Position numbers and translations under genes: made by a program | Shown: piece after piece, positions 54,578 to 62,927 of the stretch | Numbering within the stretch: the stretch's first letter is position 1 | Layout: every line of letters starts with the position of its first letter | From: Rhynchopus sp. YZ270_cl-10 | Lineage: Eukaryota > Euglenozoa > Diplonemea > Diplonemida > Diplonemidae | Assembly (NCBI GenBank): GCA_964035575.1 | Contig: OZ037844.1 | Coordinates: forward strand, 496,001-560,000 | Direction of reading: 5' to 3' | Length of the DNA: 64,000 bases | The notes under the pieces: generated by a model | Told to the model about the DNA's origin: nothing | What the model saw: only the letters and a program-made list of their open reading frames with translations | Databases searched by the model: none

Positions 54578-57025
54578 CTAACCCGATTTAAACACCTTGT
54601 GTACGACCTCCAGCTCTGGCTTTTGCATGGGCGAGGTAGGGTGCGCCATCTGCAGTGCGGGGAAGGAGCGTCCTTTCAGCATAAAAGGGAGGTCGCCCTC
54701 TTTCTTTGCTTTCTTCTTCTTCTCCTTCTTCTTCTCCTCTTCTTTCCTTTGCAATTTTTTCGCGTTTTTGCGTTTTTTGAGAATCCTCGCACCTTGCGGG
54801 GAGAGGGGACGTCGGAGAGTGGTGCTGTTGGCCGAAAAAGAGTCCTTGATCATTTCACGGATGTGAGGTTGGTCGCGCCGGTTGAGGAAACTGTGCAATG
54901 CAAAGTTTTCTTGCAGAAACGTCGCCACGGAGGCACCTAGAGGCAGACGAAAGGTCATATGCAGCGTCGCCACCTCCGCCAGGTCCTGCACTGGCAGCTC
55001 CTCCCCAGCCAATTCGGTTGCCTTCGTTTTATGGTCACCACACGACCTACACCGGATCGCCGAAGAGTAATTCACCTTCCCACACGGCAGGCAGGACCAC
55101 TCCTTTGGATACAACTCCGTCACGTAGCTGCCTACCTGCCCTTTCATGATTTTATGATATCCAGAAATTTTTTGCAAATTCTGACTGTACCCCTGCAAAT
55201 GCCTCGTAAACCCTGTGTTTTGAACCAACTCCATTTCAATATCCTCTGCAATCGCAGTCACCCTCCGAAATCTTTTTTCTGGAAGCAGCACTGCAGAGAG
55301 TTGTGATTTGGCGTAGCTGACAGAGTCAACGCCTCCGGCGGATAAAGACTCTGCGAGCCCCATTTCCCCACCGCAGGAGGTCGGCCACTCGGAGAATCGA
55401 AGGTTGGAACCGAGGGTGGGGACGACGACGTCGGTGATAGGTATTTTCTTCGCTTCTTTGTCAGATTTGATTCTGTATGGAGAGCCACCGTCCTTCACGA
55501 CGTAGTCGCCCACAATCGCTGTATGAGGGTTGATCTTAAGACGCTTAGCCACCGCATGATTCCACACCGCCGCGCAGCTCGCATTCACAAATCTTTGAGT
55601 AATCTCCGGACAACTCAACACAAATGCCTGAGAGGTTCCATGATCGCGAACCCCCGCCTTCGAGGTCTCCTTCCGCTGCAGTGTATGCACAAAATCAAGA
55701 AATTTTTTGACAAAGTCATATTTTGGCGGAATGTTTCCGTACAATCTTGCAGAAAGAAACGGACGTTTCGTGACTAAATCTTCCTTTGCGGTGCTAAGCA
55801 TGAAGTTCACCTCGCAGACTCTGTGTAACATAGTTTTTGCGGCTTTGTCGGTATGACCAGAGAGTATGGCACCCCCGATTTGAACGGACGTTTTGTGCGA
55901 AAAAATGCCGGCAGCGGGGCCAAGACCGACCTGATCGAACCCAATGTAGTTAGGGAAGAGCACCGCACCGTAGCTGTTTGGGCCGAACTTTGCGGATATT
56001 TTTGCTGCCGTCGCATCATCGTTGCTGATCCCGCGAAGCACAACACTCACATTCCTCGCTGTATCCGCAAAGATCTGCTCCGACGCCTCCTCCTTCAGAA
56101 CCTCCGGCCTTTTCGTCGTCACCCCAAAAACACGAAAAAAAACCTGCCCCCCTTTCACCTCCCTGCTCTCTTTCGTTCCGACCAGCTGATTCAGCTTCGT
56201 CAAACGTTCCGGAGAGATATTCTGGATACTGCAAACCACGGTTCCGCTGGTGGAGTGGTAGTTAGGTGCATATTGGGGTTGGCCATGCGGGGAGAGGACG
56301 GTGATGGAGACGTTGTGGAGGAGGGAGGAAAGCATGCGGAGTGCCTGCGGGATTCCACAGGGCAGGCCTTGGAGGAACAGATGGAAGTACAGAAGCGGCT
56401 GGCGGGTCGACAGCGATTTGATGTTTTCATCGTTGCTATCCACGATATCAGAGGGAAGATGCGAGGCAAAGTTCTGGCCTTCACGAACCACCCCGATTTC
56501 GCTTACATCCGAAGGATGCAGTGCGTAAATTGCATCTATAACGTCAGATGCTGCTGATGTATGTTCCTCTTCTTCATATTCCGCGTTCATTTCTTCGTTT
56601 TGTTCTCCATAATGCTCCCAAGAGGTTGCCGTTTCGACGGAGACGGAGAGGGTTTTGGATTTGGTTGATTTTGGTGATTTAGATTTTGGGGTGGGTGTCG
56701 ATGTAGGGGTATCACTTTGATGCGGTCTGCGAGTACCCTGCAAGACATTCTCGGAAAGGTCTGTCAGATCGAGTCGCTTTTCCACGGAATCCCGAAACGA
56801 ATATTTCAGGTTTTCAAACGCCGCCCCACGCGCGCGGACATCACGCAGCAGAACCCTAGGTTTTACCTTCCGGAAGCCCTCCTCCGGGTCGGTCGTGTAC
56901 CGCCAGGGCTCGCTGACTGGGTGAAGTTGTTCCTTCCGTTTGGCTGCGTCCTGATCATGCCAGCCAATGCTCACCTCTCTTCTCTGCCGCATCAATGCCC
57001 CTATCGGAACCGATCGGTAAGCCAT
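54578..57025 (-). CDS. TruD/PUS7-family pseudouridine-synthase-like protein with RanBP2 zinc finger
   Basis: 815 residues from the ATG at 57025. An earlier in-frame ATG at 57145 would put a pyrimidine-CAG leader inside the protein, so I rejected it. Landmarks of the TruD fold appear in order: GTKESREVKGGQ (283-294) where PUS7 has GTKDxRAxTxQ, NYIGFDQVG (359-367) for NYFGxQRFG, VQIGGAILSGHTDKA (381-395), and SCAAVWNHAVAKRL with VGDYVV (483-510). The catalytic Asp is Glu286 and several other motif residues are changed, so activity is doubtful. A RanBP2-type finger follows (W643, C645, C648, N652, C659, C662). The tail at 745-775 is a Lys/Glu-rich basic helix. RNA binding is likely through the finger and basic region. 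Compartment unknown. Confidence 0.75.
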   Translation of the reverse strand: MAYRSVPIGALMRQRREVSIGWHDQDAAKRKEQLHPVSEPWRYTTDPEEGFRKVKPRVLLRDVRARGAAFENLKYSFRDSVEKRLDLTDLSENVLQGTRRPHQSDTPTSTPTPKSKSPKSTKSKTLSVSVETATSWEHYGEQNEEMNAEYEEEEHTSAASDVIDAIYALHPSDVSEIGVVREGQNFASHLPSDIVDSNDENIKSLSTRQPLLYFHLFLQGLPCGIPQALRMLSSLLHNVSITVLSPHGQPQYAPNYHSTSGTVVCSIQNISPERLTKLNQLVGTKESREVKGGQVFFRVFGVTTKRPEVLKEEASEQIFADTARNVSVVLRGISNDDATAAKISAKFGPNSYGAVLFPNYIGFDQVGLGPAAGIFSHKTSVQIGGAILSGHTDKAAKTMLHRVCEVNFMLSTAKEDLVTKRPFLSARLYGNIPPKYDFVKKFLDFVHTLQRKETSKAGVRDHGTSQAFVLSCPEITQRFVNASCAAVWNHAVAKRLKINPHTAIVGDYVVKDGGSPYRIKSDKEAKKIPITDVVVPTLGSNLRFSEWPTSCGGEMGLAESLSAGGVDSVSYAKSQLSAVLLPEKRFRRVTAIAEDIEMELVQNTGFTRHLQGYSQNLQKISGYHKIMKGQVGSYVTELYPKEWSCLPCGKVNYSSAIRCRSCGDHKTKATELAGEELPVQDLAEVATLHMTFRLPLGASVATFLQENFALHSFLNRRDQPHIREMIKDSFSANSTTLRRPLSPQGARILKKRKNAKKLQRKEEEKKKEKKKKAKKEGDLPFMLKGRSFPALQMAHPTSPMQKPELEVVHKVFKSG

Positions 57026-57450
57026 TTTTTTTGATATTTTTTTTTGGTGATTCTTCACCTTCTGAGGGGGTAGTTGAGGAAGAGGAAGAGGAGGGGAAGA
57101 AGACAGAATATGATGTGTTTTTTGTGCTTTTTTTGACAAACTCAACGGTGAAATTGGCTATGAGGAAAAGCGAGAAATAAAGAGATAAAAAAAAAGTTTT
57201 CAAAGTTCAAGAGGAAAAAAGAAAAAAAATGCAGCAAAAGAAAAATACGAAGGATGAATGTGGGTGTCATCAATCAAAAAAAAAAAGAAACGCAACAGGG
57301 CAAAGTGGATCGCTCTGTTGCTGAATATGGAAAGGCCCCTTCCCACTCTTGCACGTTGCAAGGCAGGTTTGGGTTGCAAGCCGTGGCCCTTGTGATAAGT
57401 CACAGGACAGAAAAAACGGCAATTTAAATTTGAGAGCAGTTTATCATATT
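57026..57450. other. Leader of the PUS7-like gene and short intergenic DNA
   Basis: The minus strand 5' of the ATG has a pyrimidine run of about 30 bases ending CCCCCTCAG some 45 bases before the start. The remainder has A-runs and no gene. Confidence 0.5.
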
Positions 57451-58178
57451 CTAGAAAGTGCCAGGCCACTCATTCGAGACGCAGGTGTGTGCTGGGCAAC
57501 CGTTTGATGGAATAGCGGGACCAGTGGGCACGCATTTGTTCATCTCACACTGTCCGTTCCAGCGGCAAAAGTTCTTCAGCGCGGGGTCGTGGCACAAACC
57601 CACCGACGCCTTCGTCGAGCAGTTCACAGCATCACCAGGGCTGATCGCAAACGCAGCCCACTCCACATCACCAAGGGTCCTGAAGGTCTCAATGCCTCCA
57701 GGCGCAATCTCCTTCCTGTAGGAGGTCATCCTGTGTGTGAGGCCGGCAGGTGCGCCGGTCACGAAGTTGGGTGCACAGCGTGATGCCTCCCACCCGTTGC
57801 CACGAAGGTATGCAGGGAGGGCGCCCTTCATCGACGGGCATGGGTAGCATTCATACAGGAACACATATGCTTCGCACGTACGTCCTGCGTTTGGGCATGA
57901 GTAGCGCACAGTCGACCCTGTTGGGTCTCGGCACGTCCAGCATGTGTCCCTTCAGAAAATCGGAACTCAGACCCGGACACACCCGGCCAGGCGGGGATGT
58001 TGTCATACAGAAACGTGATGCGGATGCCACCTGCAATCTGCTGTGTAGGGTTGCCTGCTATGTTCGGAACTGCTTTGACACACGCCATGTTCGGGTCGGC
58101 GCAGTCGCCCACCGGAGACAGCACCGCGCTTGCCATGCCTGCCATGCACATCAGAGCTGTGAACTGCAGTGTTGCCAT
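57451..58178 (-). CDS. Secreted cysteine-rich protein, two exons
   Basis: Exon 1 is 57983-58178 and exon 2 is 57451-57917. The 65-bp intron (GTGTGT to CAACAG) joins in phase 1 and gives 220 residues with no leftover bases. A signal peptide is clear (MATLQFTALMCMAGMASA). The mature chain holds many cysteines (GDCADPNMAC, RYSCPNAGRTC, LYECYPCPS, RCAPN, LCHDPALKNFC, GQCEMNKC, NGCPAHTC), suggesting a disulphide-rich extracellular or lysosomal domain. No family recognised. The intron lacks a good pyrimidine tract, so a frameshift in a one-exon gene is the alternative. Confidence 0.65.
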
Positions 58179-59105
58179 ATTGTTTGTGGGGTTGACGTGT
58201 AGGTTAAGGGTGTAATCTGGATGAAAGATGGGAGTGTTAAAACGATGAATATTGCAATGCAGAGCCTTCTCTGTGCAGTGCACCACTTGCTGGTGGACCA
58301 GAAGAAGAACTGTGCGGCAAAACCGTGACGGGAGACTTGAGCGGTACAACCATGGGAACAAATGCTGCACTTCAAGCGACCTTGCAGAGCAAAAGGCACA
58401 TGCTTGGACAGCCAGTTGTCTTCGTTCTTTGACGGAGACGTTCAACGCAGAGAACAAGCGTGTGACGGGTGCGGCACGTGAGGGACCCCGACCAGGCAAC
58501 CTTGAGCTTTTGTGCGGTGAGGAGAAGTTTGTGCAAGACTTTCACACATTTGAAGGAATGCCGTCGAGCTCTTACCTTTGCGTGCTACCTTCGCTTTGTT
58601 TCGTAAAAACGAGCTTCAGCGATTGCGCGCCTTGCCTGCGTGGTAGTGGTTTGGCACCCAGTTCGCGCCCTCTTTTGAATAATGTAATGTGCATGCGGAA
58701 ATTCACGCCAAAATTATTATTGACGTTTGTATAAAGAAAAACAAAAAAAAAAAAAAAGACGAAAGGGGGTTTCGGGGAAGAGTTTAATTCTTGCGCATCC
58801 CCACACTCAGTCACACTGTTCACAATTAATGAACGAAAAATTGACAATTTTCCTGATGTGTATGTAATATGTGTGTGTGTGATGGGGAGCACGGGAGGGG
58901 AAAAAAAATAACTAGTGGATACTGAAAAATTTCACTAGCAATGGACACATGTCTTGAATAGATCAATGTACGGGGAGAGATATTTTCAGTAGCGTCACAC
59001 AGGCTCTCAGAGTACTTCCAGACCACTGTCTAAAACAAAGAAAGGCTTTTATAGATGAACCTAAGCATCTCGTGCTTAGTCTGATTAGATTACCTCGTAG
59101 GTAAT
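58179..59105. other. Intergenic region 5' of the secreted-protein gene
   Basis: Contains a pyrimidine-AG (CATCCAG) about 35 bases before the secreted-protein ATG and the second copy of the 100-bp dispersed repeat. No further gene recognised. Confidence 0.45.
58706..58825. repeat. Dispersed intergenic repeat, copy 2
   Basis: Matches 6193-6290 over several ordered blocks, the longest being GGGGAAGAGTTTAATTCTTG. Here an A-run replaces the ACTAGA stretch. Confidence 0.55.
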
Positions 59106-59106
59106 T

Positions 59107-59935
59107 CAATTAAATTGCTAAGGGCACGGTAATTTTTATTTTTGGTAAGCGTCTGCGTGCGTACTTTTTTTTTTGAGATTCCAGGGAAAAATTATGCAGA
59201 AAAAAAAATTTATAAAGGGGGGCCCTCAATAACTCAACAATGTATTTTAGGTAAAAAAAAATGTACATTTTTCAGCGTAAATTGACCCCATCACAGCACA
59301 TACAGACTCCTGAGAGCCGAAATCAAAAAAAATTTCCCCCGATTTTTTGTGGGCAAAAATTGGTGGGAAAACATTTTTGGTACCTGTATTTCCCCCACTG
59401 TAATTTTCCTCTATAATTTTTTTCACCACTCATAATTTTTTTTTGCGTGCGTGCGTACTTTTTTTTGAGAAGTGCTCTGACGCTTACCAAGAAAAAAAAT
59501 TACCGTGCCCTAAGAATAAAAACGGGATGTGCTGTGGAAAACCCCATATTAAAACCACCGTAGCCTCCTGGCGATTTGCTGGATGGTGCTGACGCACTGC
59601 TCCGACGACCACGATGAGTGGGAGACTATGAACAACAACGAGCTGGAACACGCCGAGTCGGCCTCTACCGACATCGAGCACATGGTTCTCGAACCTGCCG
59701 AGCCTACGTCCAACCGCCGTCGAGCAGGTGGTGGACGAAGAGGAGCGTGACGACAGCCCAGCGTTTCGGGTGCAGTGAGTCCCAGTGGTTCTGGCAGCGT
59801 AAGTTTTCGAGGGTTTTCGCTGCAGAAGAGCAGAGTGGTGGACGTGTTGTAGATTATTTCCACAGGGTGGAGTTCCACGAGCGTGGGATCCCACAGCACA
59901 CCCCTAAAACAAAATGTGGCATTGCGTAAAGAGAA
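59107..59935. mobile_element. GTGTGCTGTGG-family inverted-repeat element, split by a nested insertion
   Basis: The left tip (CAATTAAATTGC then TAA) lies at about 59107-59121 and the element resumes at 59511 (TAAGAATAAAAACGGGATGTGCTG). It runs to CCCACAGCACACCCC near 59912. Its interior is the reverse complement of the 441-bp element in the ankyrin units, with many substitutions and small indels, so it is an older or independent copy. Confidence 0.6.
59122..59510. mobile_element. 389-bp PIF/Harbinger-like MITE with TAA target duplication
   Basis: Ends start GGGCACGGTAATTTTT and are inverted over about 34 bp (right end AAAATTACCGTGCCC, with GACGCTTACCAA inside). TAA flanks both sides (59119-59121 and 59511-59513). 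The related 441-bp element shows the same site without insert (GCTAAGAA), which confirms the duplication. Interior subterminal repeats GTGCGTACTTTTTTTT occur near both ends. No coding capacity. Confidence 0.8.
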
Positions 59936-60302
59936 TATTATTAATCACTACACTGTTCGGTTCCCTGGAAAGGGTTGTCTTATGTTACTAAATCCTCTGC
60001 AGCAGTCATCGCACCTCGAAAACACTTCACGCAAGAGTACAAAAGTGCTCACCGTATGCAAATATAATTGACATTTCATGCAGGCACACTTCGACTGACG
60101 ACAAACATAAAAAAGAGAAGTTCAAAGTGCAAACGCCTCGTTCATCGGCGGACGCAGGTCTTGGTGGACAGCACAGTGCGTTTACTGTAGCCTATCAGGG
60201 CTGGGGCCCCCGCGGAGCGGAGTGAATGCACCCTAGCCTTTGTCGTAAAATACAGTCTCACCGTCCCTTGCCGCCTTTTAAGTTTACCTCACCAAAATCA
60301 CT
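59936..60302. other. 3' flank of the cyclase-like gene
   Basis: Contains GTGCAAACGCCTCG (60127-60140) and GACGCAGG, the same lead-in that precedes stem-loops A and B, followed here by GC-rich sequence with no matching hairpin. No gene seen. Confidence 0.45.
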
Positions 60303-62927
60303 TCAATGCATGTCCACAACCTCAGGCACGTAAGCCTTCTCCTCCACGTAGTTGATGAGCTGTTCGTACTGGGCACGCTGGTCAGCAGCCACACCGTCAA
60401 GCAGAGTGGAAGCCTGCTCAAAGTCCTGTTTGATGATGTGCTCAAAAGCTTCGGTCCACAGCGCATGAGGGTTGTTTGCTGTCGCCTCCAGCTGGTACAT
60501 CCACTCCTCGTTGCCTACGCTGCACAAACCCTTCACAGCATACACAACCTGTGCTGTGTCTCTCAGCTTTGCGAACAGCACTGCACCTGCACAACGCAGT
60601 ACCACCTGTCCCTCCACCTCACGTGACACAGCACGGTCAATGACACCAGGCAGGTTGTGCTTCTTGTTCCAACGCTCGAGCACAACCACCCACGACATGC
60701 ATTGTGCAAGAATCGACACCTTCTTCATCCCGTTGCAGCCCATGTTCCCGACACGTGCATCGCCTGTTGTGCACCCGTAAGAAATCTTGTGCACATCCCC
60801 AATTGCTGTTGCAGCTTCGTGTGCAGCCTTCACACAGGCAACACGGTGTGTGGAGCTCGGAACGAAGGCGTTGAAGGTGGCAAGCATCTTGTCTCCTGCA
60901 AACGTGTCGCACACACCTTTGTTGTGCTGCACTGCCACCAGGATCCTCTCAATCACACTACCGTGTGCAGCGAGAACTTCTGCATCTTTGCGGCCCTCGC
61001 AGAAGGCATGCCACGACACGACGTTCATGTGTGCCAACGACACCTTCTTCTTCTTCATCCCTTCCACACGCAGGAGTGCCTTCTGGGTCTGCACCACCTC
61101 TGTGGAGCTTGGCTCTGTGTGCGACACCTTTGAACGGCTTGCGTCAGACTTAGACTTGGTATCCCGTGTGGCTGACTCTGTATCGGAGACGTCTTGCTCA
61201 CTGTCGTTGACAAGCACACTCTGCGGCATGTAGTTCCGGTACTCCACCAGGTTCGCCACCATGGTAACAAAGCTGCGCTGCATCATCCCCACTTCACTCA
61301 GCTGCGACACTGCACGGCCCGTGTCCACAGCCTCCAGGTCCATCACAGCCACACTTGCCATCTCACTCCCAAGCTTCAGCAGAGGTGACGTGATGTAGCG
61401 TGTGAACACAACAGCTATGGCCAGGAGTCCTGTGATCGCAACAACAGTCACAATCACCATCACAATCACCGCATCCTCCTTCTGTGCGTCTGCAGAAGAC
61501 AGATCTGATGCCACCTTCGCACGGATTGCATTCGTCGACGCATCAATCGTCTCCATCACAGACTCTCTCGGCACAAGAAGGTTGGCGTACCACAGGATGG
61601 TCATGTGATTAATTTTTGACGTCATTGTCCAGTACTCTGTGCCGTTCGAGTCAGACCACTTCACGAAGGACTCCTCTGTCATCTCCACAAGGTCTCTGTA
61701 GTTCCGAGGGTGTGTGAACACAAACCGCCCGTGCTCTGCAATCAGCGATGGGATGTGCGACGTTGCGTCTTCCATTGAGTGGTTCGTGATGTTGATGCTC
61801 TGTGCCTTGTCTAAGGTAATAGCCAATGGTGGCGGCAGGGTGACACGCACCGACGTGATGTGACGTCCTTTGTTGTACGCCACAACCAACCCAACCGAGT
61901 GTGTGTTGTAGTCTTCTTCAATGATGTAGAGCGATGTGCCAGTGGGAAGCAGCTGGTTCCGCACTGCCTGCGTCACCCCCTCTGCCGTCACGGTTGCGCC
62001 AATGACCCCAACACGTTTCCCCTGCTTGGGGTACATCGTGTACATCTCTGGGTGGGTGTAGGTGTAGCTCAGCTCCCAGGAAATGTAATCCCAGGACACA
62101 CCCATACCAGAGTACACAAGCTCGTCGGCAGGAAGGAGGGGCGGATCACCGTCGTGCAGGTTGTGCAGTTGTAGCCCACGCTGTCGGGCCTCAAGTGGCG
62201 ACTGAGCTCTATGTACAGGTAAGTAGCACATCCCTCGTGATTCATTCAAATTGTAGTTCGGTCGCATCGTGCAGGGAAGTGTCAGATCCTTGGCGGAACC
62301 CAGTTCATTAGCTTCGGTAAGGGCCGTAAAGTCGGAAATCTGCGGCTTCCCCGTGGCTGGATCTCTAGCTTCAGCCACCATTAATATGGGGGTCCCGTCT
62401 GTGGGCAAAATCCCAATTACAGGGGATGAGTGTCGGTGTGACGTTCGTATACCCCATCCAGATGCCTTACCAGTCCCCGAAGTCCATGGGAAGGGGTGTG
62501 CCTGACACCAAGGGTACGTCTCGTGGAAAATAATATCTAGTCCTGCCTTGTACCCAGCATTGAAAGCTGACATGATGGCAGGATTCATGGTCGTCACCCC
62601 AAAGTTAGGATCGGTGCTGACATTTGGGTGGTGCGCCTTCGCAAGATTTGCAAGCGTCATGACAAGCTGCTCAGGCACCTGAAGGTACTCCTTCACTGCA
62701 CTGTCCACACTGCCAAGGACAGAGCGGAGGTAGCGCGACGACACAGTTTCGATGTCCGACACACCACTGTCGAGACACATCCCGAAGCCCTCATCGCCTG
62801 TGTCACGTGCCTTTTCCAGAAGGTCGTCCCATGTTGTCAACGTGAAGCCACCGATGATCGCACCTGTCGACAGAATCAGCACCACGCACAGCAGCAGTGT
62901 CAGCGACTGGATGCCACACGTGGCCAT
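60303..62927 (-). CDS. Transmembrane dCache receptor with degenerate class III cyclase domain
   Basis: 874 residues, one exon, starting MATCGIQSLTLLLCVVLILS (TM1 about 8-28). Residues 40-470 form a double-Cache-like extracellular sensor (ADELVYSG..., GVIGATVTAEGVTQAV). TM2 spans 487-508, followed by a HAMP-like linker and the motif EYRNYMPQSVL (562-572). A polar linker leads to the cyclase homology domain (628-755): SLAHMNVVSWHAF, FAGDKMLATFNAF, YGCTTGDARVGNMG. In active cyclases the first segment reads FADIxGFT with a metal-binding Asp. Here that Asp is His, while the second Asp (679) remains. The C-terminus (EAFEHIIKQDFEQASTLLDG) is helical and TPR-like. It probably senses small ligands and signals by another route or as a heterodimer partner. 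Confidence 0.85.
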   Translation of the reverse strand: MATCGIQSLTLLLCVVLILSTGAIIGGFTLTTWDDLLEKARDTGDEGFGMCLDSGVSDIETVSSRYLRSVLGSVDSAVKEYLQVPEQLVMTLANLAKAHHPNVSTDPNFGVTTMNPAIMSAFNAGYKAGLDIIFHETYPWCQAHPFPWTSGTGKASGWGIRTSHRHSSPVIGILPTDGTPILMVAEARDPATGKPQISDFTALTEANELGSAKDLTLPCTMRPNYNLNESRGMCYLPVHRAQSPLEARQRGLQLHNLHDGDPPLLPADELVYSGMGVSWDYISWELSYTYTHPEMYTMYPKQGKRVGVIGATVTAEGVTQAVRNQLLPTGTSLYIIEEDYNTHSVGLVVAYNKGRHITSVRVTLPPPLAITLDKAQSINITNHSMEDATSHIPSLIAEHGRFVFTHPRNYRDLVEMTEESFVKWSDSNGTEYWTMTSKINHMTILWYANLLVPRESVMETIDASTNAIRAKVASDLSSADAQKEDAVIVMVIVTVVAITGLLAIAVVFTRYITSPLLKLGSEMASVAVMDLEAVDTGRAVSQLSEVGMMQRSFVTMVANLVEYRNYMPQSVLVNDSEQDVSDTESATRDTKSKSDASRSKVSHTEPSSTEVVQTQKALLRVEGMKKKKVSLAHMNVVSWHAFCEGRKDAEVLAAHGSVIERILVAVQHNKGVCDTFAGDKMLATFNAFVPSSTHRVACVKAAHEAATAIGDVHKISYGCTTGDARVGNMGCNGMKKVSILAQCMSWVVVLERWNKKHNLPGVIDRAVSREVEGQVVLRCAGAVLFAKLRDTAQVVYAVKGLCSVGNEEWMYQLEATANNPHALWTEAFEHIIKQDFEQASTLLDGVAADQRAQYEQLINYVEEKAYVPEVVDMH

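Noticed and set aside
57026-57145. Upstream start of the PUS7-like frame at 57145
   Set aside because: The 40 extra residues are Ser/Pro/Lys low complexity coded by a pyrimidine run, a CAG and an A-run, more like a leader than protein.
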